NCBI RefSeq assembly: GCF_007829875.1
Contig: NZ_VIWV01000001.1
Location: 2,822,501-2,886,500, forward strand
Length of the DNA stretch: 64,000 nt
Direction: 5' to 3'
DNA from: Streptomyces capillispiralis
GTDB lineage: Bacteria > Actinomycetota > Actinomycetes > Streptomycetales > Streptomycetaceae
A program made the translations under genes and the position numbers. The notes under the pieces were generated by a model, which had not been told where the DNA came from, made no database searches, and was given only the letters and a program-made list of their open reading frames with translations. This document shows, in pieces, positions 8,798 through 16,912 of the stretch; position 1 is the stretch's first letter, and each line of letters opens with the position of its first letter.

Positions 8798-9937
8798 TCA
8801 CCGGGGGTGTTCCGGTGGGGTGGGGGCGGTGTGGGCCGAGGCCCGGGTGAGGGTGCGGGAGGCGTGGACCAGGAGGACCAGGGCCGCCGCACCGCAGGTG
8901 AGGGTGGAAAGGGCGCCGGGGTCCCGGGCCGTCAGGGTTTCCACGGGGGTGGCCAGGGCGGCGCAGCCGGGGAGCCGGGCCGCGAACACCGCGGCGAGGG
9001 CGGCCGCCTGGGCGGTGGCCGTGAGGGCGAGGATCACCCGCGGGGCGTGGGTGAAGCCGTGGGTGGTGAGGAGGCGGGCCAGGAGGAGCAGGGCTCCCAG
9101 GGTGAGCGTTTCCGCAAGGGCGGCGGGCTCGTCCAGGAGGGCGGACGTCGCGGTGAGGAGGACGGCGAGTGCGGCCAGGTACAGGGTGACCGTGCCGAGC
9201 AGCACGGGGCGTACGGAGGCGGCGAAGTCCTCCAGCCCGCGGCTGGAGCCGAGCCTGCGGCGGGCGTGGGAGCCGAAGAGGCGGGCGGTCCAGGCCGCCG
9301 GCGCGAGGGACAGGGCGAGTGCCAGGACCGGGGCGACGGCGAGCGGCCAGTCTCCCCCGCCGGTGCCGTCGGGCAGGCCGTCCGGGCCGCCGGTGACGGC
9401 GGTGCGGAGCAGACCGTCGCCCAGGAGGGCGTATCCGACGAGCCAGCAGGTCCACAGGGCCGTGGCGGTGCGGGGCGGGGTGGCGGCGCGGGGGCTCAGC
9501 GGTCCCCGGCGCAGTGCCGCGCGCAGGGCGAGGGTGACGGCGAGGAGACCGGCGGCGGCCACGTGGAGGCGGGTCTGGCCCTGGGTCTGGCGCAGGGCGA
9601 TCACCGTTGCCGTGCACAGGGCGCCGGGGAGCACGGGGAGGAGGAAGAGGGCCGTCCGGCCGGTGCCTGTCCCGGGGGGTGTCTCGGCCGGTGCGGGCCG
9701 CGCGGTCTCACCGGCGCGGGGGGCTCTGGCGTAGAGCTCCTCCGCGAGGGAGAAGACGGTGCGGTGGCGGAAGCGGGCGGCGGTGCGGTCCGTGATGCCG
9801 TGGGCCTCCAGGCCGGCTGCGATCTCCAGCGGGTCCACCGCCCGTTCGCACAGCTCGCGGTGGCGGTGCAGCAGCGCCTTGACCGGGTCGGCCGCGCCCG
9901 GCGGGGTGCCGCGGTCCAGTTCGCCGAGGTCGGTCAT
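8798..9937 (-). CDS. Polytopic membrane protein of the PelF-type cluster
   Basis: 379 residues. The ATG at 9937 overlaps the stop of the glycosyltransferase gene (ATGA), implying translational coupling. Residues 1-75 are soluble and contain DPLEIAAGLEAHGITDRTA..FRHR..FSLAEELYAR, a stretch I associate with actinobacterial membrane proteins of this type. From about residue 85 there are some eight hydrophobic segments rich in Ala and Leu. Position and topology suggest a polymer-export or flippase role comparable to PelG, but it is shorter than PelG and I cannot confirm homology. No enzymatic motif is visible. Confidence 0.7.
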   Translation of the reverse strand: MTDLGELDRGTPPGAADPVKALLHRHRELCERAVDPLEIAAGLEAHGITDRTAARFRHRTVFSLAEELYARAPRAGETARPAPAETPPGTGTGRTALFLLPVLPGALCTATVIALRQTQGQTRLHVAAAGLLAVTLALRAALRRGPLSPRAATPPRTATALWTCWLVGYALLGDGLLRTAVTGGPDGLPDGTGGGDWPLAVAPVLALALSLAPAAWTARLFGSHARRRLGSSRGLEDFAASVRPVLLGTVTLYLAALAVLLTATSALLDEPAALAETLTLGALLLLARLLTTHGFTHAPRVILALTATAQAAALAAVFAARLPGCAALATPVETLTARDPGALSTLTCGAAALVLLVHASRTLTRASAHTAPTPPEHPR

Positions 9938-11649
9938 CGGGCCGTCTCCGTCGCGGCGATCGAGGTGTCCAGGGCCCATGGGGGCAGGGCGCGGGAGGGG
10001 CGGTCGGTCCAGTGGCCGGGGACGTGTGCCTCGGCGGGGGTGGCGAAGGGCAGGGGGTCGCCGGTGGCGTCGAGGAGGGGGCGGCGGACCGGCGTCCGGG
10101 CGACGATCTCCAGGTAGAGGCCGTGGAACGCCGAGACGTTCTGGTCGACGGTGAACAGTTCGAGTGCGCGGGCGCGCGCGGCGGCGCCGAGGCGCGCACG
10201 GCGCTCCGGGTCGCGCAGCAGCGAGACGCAGGCCTCGGCGAGCGCCCGGGGGTTGCGCGGCGGTACGACGAGACCGGTGCCGCCGATGACCTCGACGACG
10301 GCGCCCACGTCGGTGGAGACCGTCGCACGACCGCAGAGCATCGCCTCCACCAGGCCGACCGGGAAGCCCTCGACGACGCTGGACAGCACGGTCACGGCGC
10401 CGCGCGCGTGGGCGTCGGCGGAAGTCGCCGGTCCGGCGCCGCCGAACTCCTCGAAGGACACCGGGTTGTCACCGACGGAGTGCGGGCCGTCGGCCTCGTC
10501 CGGGAAGAGCTGGGCGGCCAGTGCCCTGCAGTGGCCGAGGTAGGCGGCGCCCTCCGGGTCCGAGGGGCCGCCGATGATCCGCAGGCGGGTCTTCGGCTCC
10601 TCCTCGCGGACCCGGGCGAAGGCGTGGAGCAGTGAGACCAGGTCCTTGGCCGGGTCGACGCGTCCGGCCCAGACGAGGGTGTGCGGGTCCGCGCTCCCGG
10701 GGGACTCGCCCGCCTCCGCGAAGGGCGCGGGGTCCATGCCGGGGTACACCGTGCGGAGCTTCGCCCGGTCGGCGCCGCAGCGCTCCTGCCAGCGGCGGGC
10801 GTGTGTGTTGCCCGGCGTGACGAACTCGGCCCGGTGGTAGATCTCCGCGGCGAGCCTGCCGTGGAAGGCGGCGAGCAGGGAGCGGACCGAGGGCGGGGCG
10901 TCCGGGCGGGTGAGGTAGTGCGTCCGCAGGCGTACGCCGTACTCGGTGACCAGGAGGGGGATGCCGGAGAAGTGGTGGGCGAGCAGGCCCGGAAGGGCGG
11001 TCACCCCGCCGGCGGTGGCGTGGCACACGTCGACCGCGCCGAGCCCGTCCTCCTCGTACCAGTCGAGTGAGAGGGGGCGCAGGGCGCGTTCCAGGTGTGC
11101 GGCGACGGCCAGCAGATCCGGTACGCGGGCCTCGCGCGCGGCGCTCAGGGCGCCGGGCGCACGACAGGCGCGCTCCAGGGCGCGTACGGCCGTCTCGGAG
11201 CGGAGCGCGCCTTGCAGGCCGCCTTCGTCGCGGGCGAGTGCGGCGAGGCCGTGGAGGGCGGTGGCGAAACGGTCCGCCTCGGGGGACGCGCGGTGTGCGC
11301 CGGACGTCGCGGGCCGGTCGTCGGGGGCATGGGGGGCGCCGGAGGCGTTGGCGTCGGCACCGGCGCAGAGGACGGCGGCGAGTTCTCCGTAGAGCTCCGA
11401 GAAGCGCCGGCGCGCGCGGCGCCCGTGCACCACCCCGTCGTCCTCGGTCCCCCACAGGGCCGCGGTGCGCACCCTGCCGACCTGCGGCGGCAGCGGGACC
11501 CAGCCCGCCTGCTCCTGTGCTTCGCTGCGGCTGAACGCGTAGACGTCGAACTCGTGTCGGCCGAGTCCGCGCACCAGGCGGTCGCACCAGACCCCGCCCT
11601 CACCGTCCACATACGGATAGCCACCCTCCGTAAGCAGTCCGATGCGCAC
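9934..11649 (-). CDS. PelF-type family 4 glycosyltransferase
   Basis: 571 residues from the GTG at 11649, chosen because the family begins directly with RIGLLTEGGYPYVDGEGGVW; an upstream in-frame start at 11754 would add an unrelated Arg-rich tail. The N-terminal DUF3492-like half is followed by a GT4/GT-B donor domain: VYPGMDP, VWAGRVDPAKDL, LRIIGGPSDP, the acidic VVEGFPVGLVEAMLCG region (E-x7-E type) and STDVGAVVE. PelF polymerises GalNAc-rich Pel polysaccharide from UDP-sugars in the cytoplasm. It is the first gene of the four-gene unit and is coupled by ATGA to the membrane protein. Which sugar this homologue uses is unproven. Confidence 0.85.
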   Translation of the reverse strand: MRIGLLTEGGYPYVDGEGGVWCDRLVRGLGRHEFDVYAFSRSEAQEQAGWVPLPPQVGRVRTAALWGTEDDGVVHGRRARRRFSELYGELAAVLCAGADANASGAPHAPDDRPATSGAHRASPEADRFATALHGLAALARDEGGLQGALRSETAVRALERACRAPGALSAAREARVPDLLAVAAHLERALRPLSLDWYEEDGLGAVDVCHATAGGVTALPGLLAHHFSGIPLLVTEYGVRLRTHYLTRPDAPPSVRSLLAAFHGRLAAEIYHRAEFVTPGNTHARRWQERCGADRAKLRTVYPGMDPAPFAEAGESPGSADPHTLVWAGRVDPAKDLVSLLHAFARVREEEPKTRLRIIGGPSDPEGAAYLGHCRALAAQLFPDEADGPHSVGDNPVSFEEFGGAGPATSADAHARGAVTVLSSVVEGFPVGLVEAMLCGRATVSTDVGAVVEVIGGTGLVVPPRNPRALAEACVSLLRDPERRARLGAAARARALELFTVDQNVSAFHGLYLEIVARTPVRRPLLDATGDPLPFATPAEAHVPGHWTDRPSRALPPWALDTSIAATETAR

Positions 11650-11732
11650 GTGTGCACCCCCGATCTCCCGTATGGGGAGCCGCCCTTGGCCCGGCGGCTC
11701 GCAGCGGGACGAACGTATGCGGACAAGGCGGT

Positions 11733-11760
11733 GGCGCGATGGACGGTTGTCCATCGCGCC
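11733..11760. terminator. Perfect 12-bp inverted repeat upstream of the PelF-type gene
   Basis: GGCGCGATGGAC, loop GGTT, GTCCATCGCGCC. It lies between the stop of the DUF3152 gene and the start of the glycosyltransferase gene, both on the minus strand. Most simply it terminates the upstream transcript and isolates the polysaccharide unit; an operator role is also possible. Confidence 0.6.
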
Positions 11761-11842
11761 ATCAAAAGGGGTGAACGGGCGTAACTTTCCCGTGCGGGAC
11801 GCGTTCCGTCGCGCTAGGCGGCCGGGTGCGTTCAGCCGGTGG

Positions 11843-13534
11843 TCAGCTCTTCGGGTAGGGCCACGGGTTGGGGCGGCAGCTGATCCCGCCGTACTTGAGG
11901 AACTTGGTCTGCTGCTGCATCACCGGGGCCAGGTCGCCGTTCTTGTCGCAGGTGACATGGCCGTAGCCCAAGCGGTGGCCGATCTCGTGGTTGATCAGCA
12001 TCTGGCGGTAGGCGTGCATCTTGTCGCCGTACGTCTCCGCTCCCTGCGCCCACCGGTAGGCGTTGATCATCACGCGTTCGGTCGCCGCGGAGTCGCAGGA
12101 GACGTTGTCCACGGTGGTGTCCAGGCCGGACTTGGCGCACCATTCGGCGGTCGTGTCGGGGCCGGCGAGAGTGATCACGAAGTCGGGTCGGCCGGAGTGG
12201 ATGCGCTCGAAGGTGCGCGCGCCGTTGTGCGCCCAGCTGCGGTCGTCGTTGAGCGTCCTGTGCACCGCCTCGGCGAAGAGTGCGCCGTCGAGGCCGAGCC
12301 CTCGCTCCACGTCCACCCGGTAGGTGATCTTCTGGCCCGCGCCCGGCGCCTTGGCGATGCCGGGGATCGCGTCGAACTCCCCGGAGCCCGCGCGCGCCGC
12401 GCTGAGCGGGTACCTCCGGTCCATCTTCTGCTCGTACGTCAGCGGCTCGGCGGAGGGCGCCGAGGGGGTCTCCCGGCCGTCCCCGCGCGAGGCCGGGTCC
12501 CGGACGTCGCGCGCCTGGTTGTCGGCGGACTGCGCCTGTACGCCGGTGCCGCCGCCGTCGGCGACCTGGCCGGCCACGACCACGGCGAGCACCGTGGTGA
12601 CGGCCGCGGCCGCGATCCCGGTGAAGGCGCGCCCCTTGCCGCCCTTGCCCTGCGCGGGCTCGCCGGTGGGAGGGGCGTTGTCGTCGTCGCTGCCGCCGGG
12701 TGGGCCGGTGACCGGGGCGTCGTTCCAGTCGGTGACGGTGGCGTGGGGGTCGCCGGGGCGCGCGGCGGCGGGCGGGCGCGGGGTGAAGAGGTCGTCGTCC
12801 TCGTCGAAGGCGTCGAGGTAGTCCTGGCGCGGCCCCCGGTGAGGCGCGGGCCGCTGTCGCGGGAAGGGCGCGCCCTGCGGTCCCGCCGCCGGCGCGCCGT
12901 ACCCGGCCGCCGTCCGCCCCTTCAAGGTCCCCCAGCCACCGCCGGGTTCATGCTGCTCGGGGTGCCCGCCACGGGCCCGGGGAACTCCGTGCGCGGGGGT
13001 GCCGTCGGGCAGCAGGGGAACTCCGTGCCCGGGAGTACCGTCCGGCAGCCGGGGCACACCACCGGCGGGGGTGCCGTCGGGGAGCCGGGGGAAGCCGTGC
13101 GCCGGGGTGCCGTCCGGCATGCGCGGGACGCCCCGCGCGGGCGTGCCCTCCGGAATCCATCCGTCCGGAAGCCTGGGAACGTCCTGTGCCGGCGTGCCGT
13201 CCGGGAACCGCGGCACCCCGTCGGCGGGCGCCCCGTGCCCCGGCGCCCCGTATCCCGGCGTGCCGTATCCCGGAGTGCCGTACGCCGCGTTTCCGGGCGG
13301 ATTGCGGTGCGGGGGACCCCCGTGCCCCTGGACCCCGCTCGCGCCCCGCCCCGGCTGCTGCGCCGCCCCCGGGACCGGGCCGGGGCCCGCCCCGGGAACC
13401 GGCCCTCGTGCGGGCGGCGGTGTCGCGGGTGACCGGCGCGGGCCCGGAAGAACGTCCCGTCGGCCGTCCCGTGCTACGGCGGTGTCCGCGGGGTCGCCCT
13501 TCGGGGCGGGTCCACGGCGGCTGTGGCGTCCCAC
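11843..13534 (-). CDS. DUF3152 protein: membrane-anchored, zincin-like C-terminal domain with proline-rich repeats
   Basis: 563 residues. Residues 1-245 are Pro/Gly-rich and include 12-residue repeats of the type LPDGTPAHGVPR (about 110-186). One membrane segment (AAAAVTTVLAVVVAGQVA) precedes a DUF3152 domain that ends the protein. That domain contains INHEIGHRLGYGH, an HExxHxxGxxH zinc-protease signature, and two conserved Cys pairs. The protein is probably type II membrane-anchored with the protease-like domain outside. Start GTG at 13534 lies 8 nt after the stop of the upstream hydrolase, so the two form an operon. Mycobacterial counterpart recalled: Rv3207c, next to moeZ there. Confidence 0.85.
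   Translation of the reverse strand: MGRHSRRGPAPKGDPADTAVARDGRRDVLPGPRRSPATPPPARGPVPGAGPGPVPGAAQQPGRGASGVQGHGGPPHRNPPGNAAYGTPGYGTPGYGAPGHGAPADGVPRFPDGTPAQDVPRLPDGWIPEGTPARGVPRMPDGTPAHGFPRLPDGTPAGGVPRLPDGTPGHGVPLLPDGTPAHGVPRARGGHPEQHEPGGGWGTLKGRTAAGYGAPAAGPQGAPFPRQRPAPHRGPRQDYLDAFDEDDDLFTPRPPAAARPGDPHATVTDWNDAPVTGPPGGSDDDNAPPTGEPAQGKGGKGRAFTGIAAAAVTTVLAVVVAGQVADGGGTGVQAQSADNQARDVRDPASRGDGRETPSAPSAEPLTYEQKMDRRYPLSAARAGSGEFDAIPGIAKAPGAGQKITYRVDVERGLGLDGALFAEAVHRTLNDDRSWAHNGARTFERIHSGRPDFVITLAGPDTTAEWCAKSGLDTTVDNVSCDSAATERVMINAYRWAQGAETYGDKMHAYRQMLINHEIGHRLGYGHVTCDKNGDLAPVMQQQTKFLKYGGISCRPNPWPYPKS
12977..13207. repeat. 36-bp tandem repeats encoding 12-residue Pro/Gly units
   Basis: About six imperfect in-frame 36-bp units inside the DUF3152 gene encode PDGTPAxGVPRL-type repeats. 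They sit in the predicted cytoplasmic N-terminal region and are expected to vary in number between strains. Confidence 0.75.
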
Positions 13535-13542
13535 GTCGCGCC

Positions 13543-14598
13543 TCAGCCCCTCATGCTCTCGGCGGTGGTCCCCCCACCGGCGTCGGCGGGAGAACCCGGG
13601 GCGCCCTGCGCGCCCGGCTCCCCAGTATCCCCCTCGGCCGCCGAATCCGTTGCATCCGCGAGGAGTTCACGGAAGGCGAGGGCCACGGTCTCGGGATACT
13701 CCATCATCGCCACGTGTCCCGCGTCCGGGAGCGTCACCAGCCGCGAATCCCGGAAGGCCCGTGCCGAGCGCTGGGCCATGCGGAAGCCGACGAGCTGGTC
13801 CCGGCCGCCGTAGACGAGCAGGGTCGGCGCTAGCACCCGCTCGGCCTGGCGCCACAGCCCCTGCTGGCCGCCCAGCATGTAGGCGCTGACGAGCCCCCGC
13901 GCGGAGCGTGCCATCGCGTCCCAGAAGTACGGCAGCCGCAGCCGCCGCTCCATCTCCTGCACGGCGTTGCGGAACGCGTCCGGCGTCACCCGCGCGGGGT
14001 CCCCGTAGCAGAGCTTCGTCACGCCGCGGACCCGCTGCTCCGCCGTCCACTCCCGGCTGATCCGGGTGAACAGCGAGACGACCCCGGGCACCGCCAGCAG
14101 CCCCGTGGGGACGGCGGTGCGCTGCACCCGCAGTTCCGGCAGGGCCGGGGAGACGAGGGTGAGGGTGCGGACGAGGTCGGGGCGCACGGCGGCGACCCGT
14201 GTGGCGACCGCGCCACCGAGCGAGTTGCCGAACAGGTGGACCGGGCCGTGGCCGACGGCGTCGAGATAACGGATCACCGCGCGTGCGTGCGCGGTGATGG
14301 AGTAGTCGCCGTCGTCCGGTGGCGGGGAGTCGCCGAAGCCCGGCAGGTCCACGGCCTCGCTGGCGACGACGTCGTCGAGCAGCGGCATGAGCGCCGACCA
14401 GTTCAGTGAGGAACCGCCGAGTCCGTGGACGTAGAGCGCGGGCGGCAGCCCCTGGCGGGCGGGGGGTCTCGACCGCACCGACAGGGTGACGCCGGGCAGC
14501 TCCACCGACCTGAGCCGCTCCCCGGCCGCGACCCGGACGGCCGCCGCCTCGGAGAGCGCGCTTGCGGGCGGCACGGACGGCAGCTCGGTCGAAGACAT
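13543..14598 (-). CDS. Alpha/beta hydrolase
   Basis: 351 residues. The hydrolase core begins around residue 50 (LYVHGLGGSSLNW, the oxyanion HG), with nucleophile Ser in GNSLGG, Asp in YGGRDQL and His in DAGHVAMME. The last 25 residues are a Gly/Ala/Glu tail. Substrate unknown; the family includes esterases, haloperoxidase-like enzymes and C-C hydrolases. The ATG at 14598 has no ribosome site but a TAACAT hexamer ends 6 nt upstream, suggesting a leaderless mRNA. It is transcribed into the DUF3152 gene 8 nt downstream. Confidence 0.85.
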   Translation of the reverse strand: MSSTELPSVPPASALSEAAAVRVAAGERLRSVELPGVTLSVRSRPPARQGLPPALYVHGLGGSSLNWSALMPLLDDVVASEAVDLPGFGDSPPPDDGDYSITAHARAVIRYLDAVGHGPVHLFGNSLGGAVATRVAAVRPDLVRTLTLVSPALPELRVQRTAVPTGLLAVPGVVSLFTRISREWTAEQRVRGVTKLCYGDPARVTPDAFRNAVQEMERRLRLPYFWDAMARSARGLVSAYMLGGQQGLWRQAERVLAPTLLVYGGRDQLVGFRMAQRSARAFRDSRLVTLPDAGHVAMMEYPETVALAFRELLADATDSAAEGDTGEPGAQGAPGSPADAGGGTTAESMRG

Positions 14599-14604
14599 GC
14601 GGCA

Positions 14605-14610
14605 ATGTTA
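14605..14610 (-). promoter_or_regulatory. -10-like TAACAT, leaderless start of the hydrolase gene
   Basis: TAACAT is separated from the ATG at 14598 by 6 nt and there is no Shine-Dalgarno sequence. Confidence 0.5.
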
Positions 14611-14815
14611 CGAGACGATCACGCCCTGGTTCATGTGTTCGCCGTCACAGACGGTACCGGCCCCGGCTCCCGCCCGCGCTCCGGGGTGCGCACGCCGTCA
14701 CATCCCGGTCGCGGATCGCATGGCGTCCGGATCGGGTGTCTCCTAGGCTCGGAGAAAGGGCACCCGCATGTGGCCCCTGCACGCATCAGGGACGTTCGTA
14801 GGAAGGGAGCCCAGC

Positions 14816-15043
14816 ATGGCCGTTGACCCGACCGACCCCGAGACCTTCGAGGAAGTCGAGGACGTCCGCGAGGACCAGGAGTACGACGTCGAGGCGCCCG
14901 AGGTCGACGCGGCCGAGCAGCACGCGGAGGTGAAGCCGGACCGCGACGACCCGATGACCACCGTCGACCCCGACCGCGCCAACGAGGCGGACCTGGTGGA
15001 ACAGGCCCGGGTCGTCTCCCTCGACGAGGACGACTACCGGTGA
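14816..15043 (+). CDS. Small, strongly acidic protein, function unknown
   Basis: 75 residues, more than a third Asp or Glu, with no Cys and no hydrophobic segment, so probably a soluble and possibly disordered protein. The ATG at 14816 is chosen because AAGGGAG lies 7-8 nt before it; an upstream in-frame GTG at 14768 has no such site. It sits alone between the divergent hydrolase gene and the TetR gene. I do not recognise a domain; small acidic proteins like this are conserved among streptomycetes. Confidence 0.75.
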   Translation: MAVDPTDPETFEEVEDVREDQEYDVEAPEVDAAEQHAEVKPDRDDPMTTVDPDRANEADLVEQARVVSLDEDDYR

Positions 15044-15241
15044 CGAGTGCGCCGGCAGAGGCGTCGCCGAGCAGTGAGGAGGACACTTCTTGCCCGCTGT
15101 GACACCTTTTGAAACCGTCCGTATGGCTTTCACCGCCGTCCGGTCCGTGAAATTCTGCGTTCTCACCGCGCACACCACGGTTACCGAAAAGTACGATGGC
15201 GGCGCGGCTCACACCGCACTTGGACGACAATGGGAGGCGGC

Positions 15242-15886
15242 GTGACAGCCATCGAGCAGACAGAGGCGGTACGCCCGAGGGGTACACGCCTGCCGCGCCG
15301 TGCCCGACGGAACCAGCTGCTGGGCGCCGCGCAGGAAGTCTTCGTCGCGCAGGGCTACCACGCGGCCGCGATGGACGACATCGCCGAGCGCGCCGGCGTC
15401 AGCAAGCCGGTGCTCTACCAGCACTTCCCGGGCAAGCTCGACCTCTATCTCGCGCTGCTGGACCAGCACTGCGAGGCCCTGATCCAGTCGGTGCGCCACG
15501 CGCTGGCGTCGACGACGGACAACAAGCAGCGCGTCCGGGCGACCATGGACGCCTATTTCGCGTACGTCGAGGACGACGGCGGCGCCTTCCGCCTGGTCTT
15601 CGAGTCGGACCTGACGAACGAGCCCGCCGTGCGCGAGCGCGTCGACAAGGTGACCAACGAGTGCGCGGAGGCGATCTGCGACGTGATCGCCGAGGACACC
15701 GGGCTGTCGCGGGCGGAGTCGATGCTGCTCGCCTCGGGGCTCGGCGGTCTGGCCCAGGTGGTGGCGCGGTCCTGGCTGCACAGCGACCGCAGCGTGCCGC
15801 GCGACCAGGCGGTGCAGTTGCTGGCCTCGCTGGCCTGGCGGGGCATCGCCGGATTCCCGCTGCACGGCAACGAACAGCACCACTGA
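15242..15886 (+). CDS. TetR-family transcriptional regulator
   Basis: 214 residues. The N-terminal helix-turn-helix (about 20-65) reads RRNQLLGAAQEVF ... MDDIAERAGVSKPVLYQHFPGK, a textbook TetR DNA-binding domain. The C-terminal ligand domain includes LVFESDLTNEP and an SWLHSDRSVPRDQAVQLLASLAWRGI segment. The GTG at 15242 is preferred over ATG 15230 because GGGAGG is spaced 6 nt before it. It precedes the DUF3107 gene by 153 nt; the same TetR-DUF3107 pair is recalled in mycobacteria (Rv3208-Rv3208A). Target and ligand are unknown. Confidence 0.88.
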   Translation: MTAIEQTEAVRPRGTRLPRRARRNQLLGAAQEVFVAQGYHAAAMDDIAERAGVSKPVLYQHFPGKLDLYLALLDQHCEALIQSVRHALASTTDNKQRVRATMDAYFAYVEDDGGAFRLVFESDLTNEPAVRERVDKVTNECAEAICDVIAEDTGLSRAESMLLASGLGGLAQVVARSWLHSDRSVPRDQAVQLLASLAWRGIAGFPLHGNEQHH

Positions 15887-16039
15887 GCGGGCGGGGCGGA
15901 CACCGGCGGCCGTTTGTTCCCGTCGGCTGTTCGCTCGTGGCGTTGCCGGGCGCAGCGTGTACATCCCCTCACCGGGCTAATGTGTGCTGGTACGGCGCGG
16001 AAGGTCGCGCACTTCACTGACCGTCGGAGGGACATAGCC

Positions 16040-16267
16040 GTGGAGGTCAAGATCGGCGTGCAGCACGCGCCCCGCGAGATCGTTCTGGAGAGCGGTCAGA
16101 GCGCGGAGGAGGTCGAGCGCGTGGTGGCCGAGGCGCTGGCCGGGAAGTCGCAGCTGCTGAGCCTCGTGGACGAGCACGGCCGCAAGATCCTGGTCCCGGC
16201 CGACCGTCTCGCGTACATCGAGATCGGCGAGCCGGCCCCGCGCAAGGTGGGCTTCGGCGCGCTGTAG
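16040..16267 (+). CDS. DUF3107 family small protein
   Basis: 75 residues, starting at GTG 16040 after CGGAGG. The sequence (VEVKIGVQHAPREIVLESGQ, then a helix and a ILVPADRLAYIEIGE strand pair) matches the actinobacterial DUF3107 family, similar to the mycobacterial TB9.4 protein. Small, soluble, probably an alpha/beta fold. It is followed by a terminator. Function is not known. Confidence 0.85.
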   Translation: MEVKIGVQHAPREIVLESGQSAEEVERVVAEALAGKSQLLSLVDEHGRKILVPADRLAYIEIGEPAPRKVGFGAL

Positions 16268-16287
16268 GCGACGACCGGCAGACGTGG

Positions 16288-16320
16288 AAGGGCCCGGCGG
16301 TTCGACACCGCCGGGCCCTT
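16288..16320 (+). terminator. Terminator after the DUF3107 gene
   Basis: GGGCCCGGCGG, 7-nt loop TTCGACA, CCGCCGGGCCC, extended by AA/TT pairs at the base. Confidence 0.8.
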
Positions 16321-16336
16321 CGGCGTCCGGTGCACC

Positions 16337-16460
16337 CACCCGTACGCCCACTCCCGTGCGCCCACTCCCGTGCGCCCACGCCCATACGCCCACGCCCGTA
16401 CGCCCACGCCCGTACGCCCCCTCCCGCGCGCCCACCCGTACACCGACACCCGCGCGCCCA
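16337..16460. repeat. 14-bp tandem repeat array (minisatellite)
   Basis: Seven back-to-back 14-bp units (consensus CKCCCGTRCGCCCA) run from 16337 to 16434, then a degenerate 12-bp unit and one more 14-bp unit. It occupies the gap between the DUF3107 terminator and the next small gene, the only gene-free content of this 328-bp interval. Since 14 is not a multiple of 3, copy changes would shift any frame, which argues against coding. Confidence 0.85.
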
Positions 16461-16595
16461 CCGGTTCCCCCACACGGGTGCGCCCTCACAGACGCACCAC
16501 AGGTGCTTCACAGAGGAGGATTGGATTCCGCAGGTCAGGGGTAGGACGGGCTAGGACCGATGTGAGCAGGCCGGCCATGTGGGAGGGACCCCGAC

Positions 16596-16865
16596 ATGCT
16601 CTTGGAAGCGCTCAGCTCCGCGATCCTCGGCCTTGTTCTGGCGTGGGCGGCGACCCGCCGCCTGCCGCATCGCTTCCCCGCCCGCGCCCTGGTCCTGCCG
16701 ACCGGTGTGGCCGGAGCCCTGTTCGGCGCCTTCGTCATCAACACCGCACTGGACGCCGGCAACCTGCTGACGATGCTGCTCGGCGCCGTGATCGTGTCCG
16801 TGGCGTCCCTGTCGCTGCTGCTGCGCCCGGCGGGAAGACTGCGCCGCCGATCGGCGACCGCCTGA
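16596..16865 (+). CDS. Small integral membrane protein
   Basis: 89 residues with three predicted membrane segments (about 5-18, 32-50 and 56-76) and an Arg-rich C-terminus, which should face the cytoplasm. The ATG at 16596 is preceded by GGGAGGGA. It stands alone after a repeat array and converges on the ferritin-like gene. No family recognised beyond 'hypothetical membrane protein' conserved in Streptomyces. Confidence 0.75.
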   Translation: MLLEALSSAILGLVLAWAATRRLPHRFPARALVLPTGVAGALFGAFVINTALDAGNLLTMLLGAVIVSVASLSLLLRPAGRLRRRSATA

Positions 16866-16912
16866 CCGGCCGCCGGTGGTGGCGCCGGGGGTGATCCGGC
16901 CGGGACGCTTCC

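Noticed and set aside
16337..16460. Short repeats as a possible CRISPR array
   Set aside because: Units are 14 bp and contiguous with no spacers, and no cas genes are nearby.
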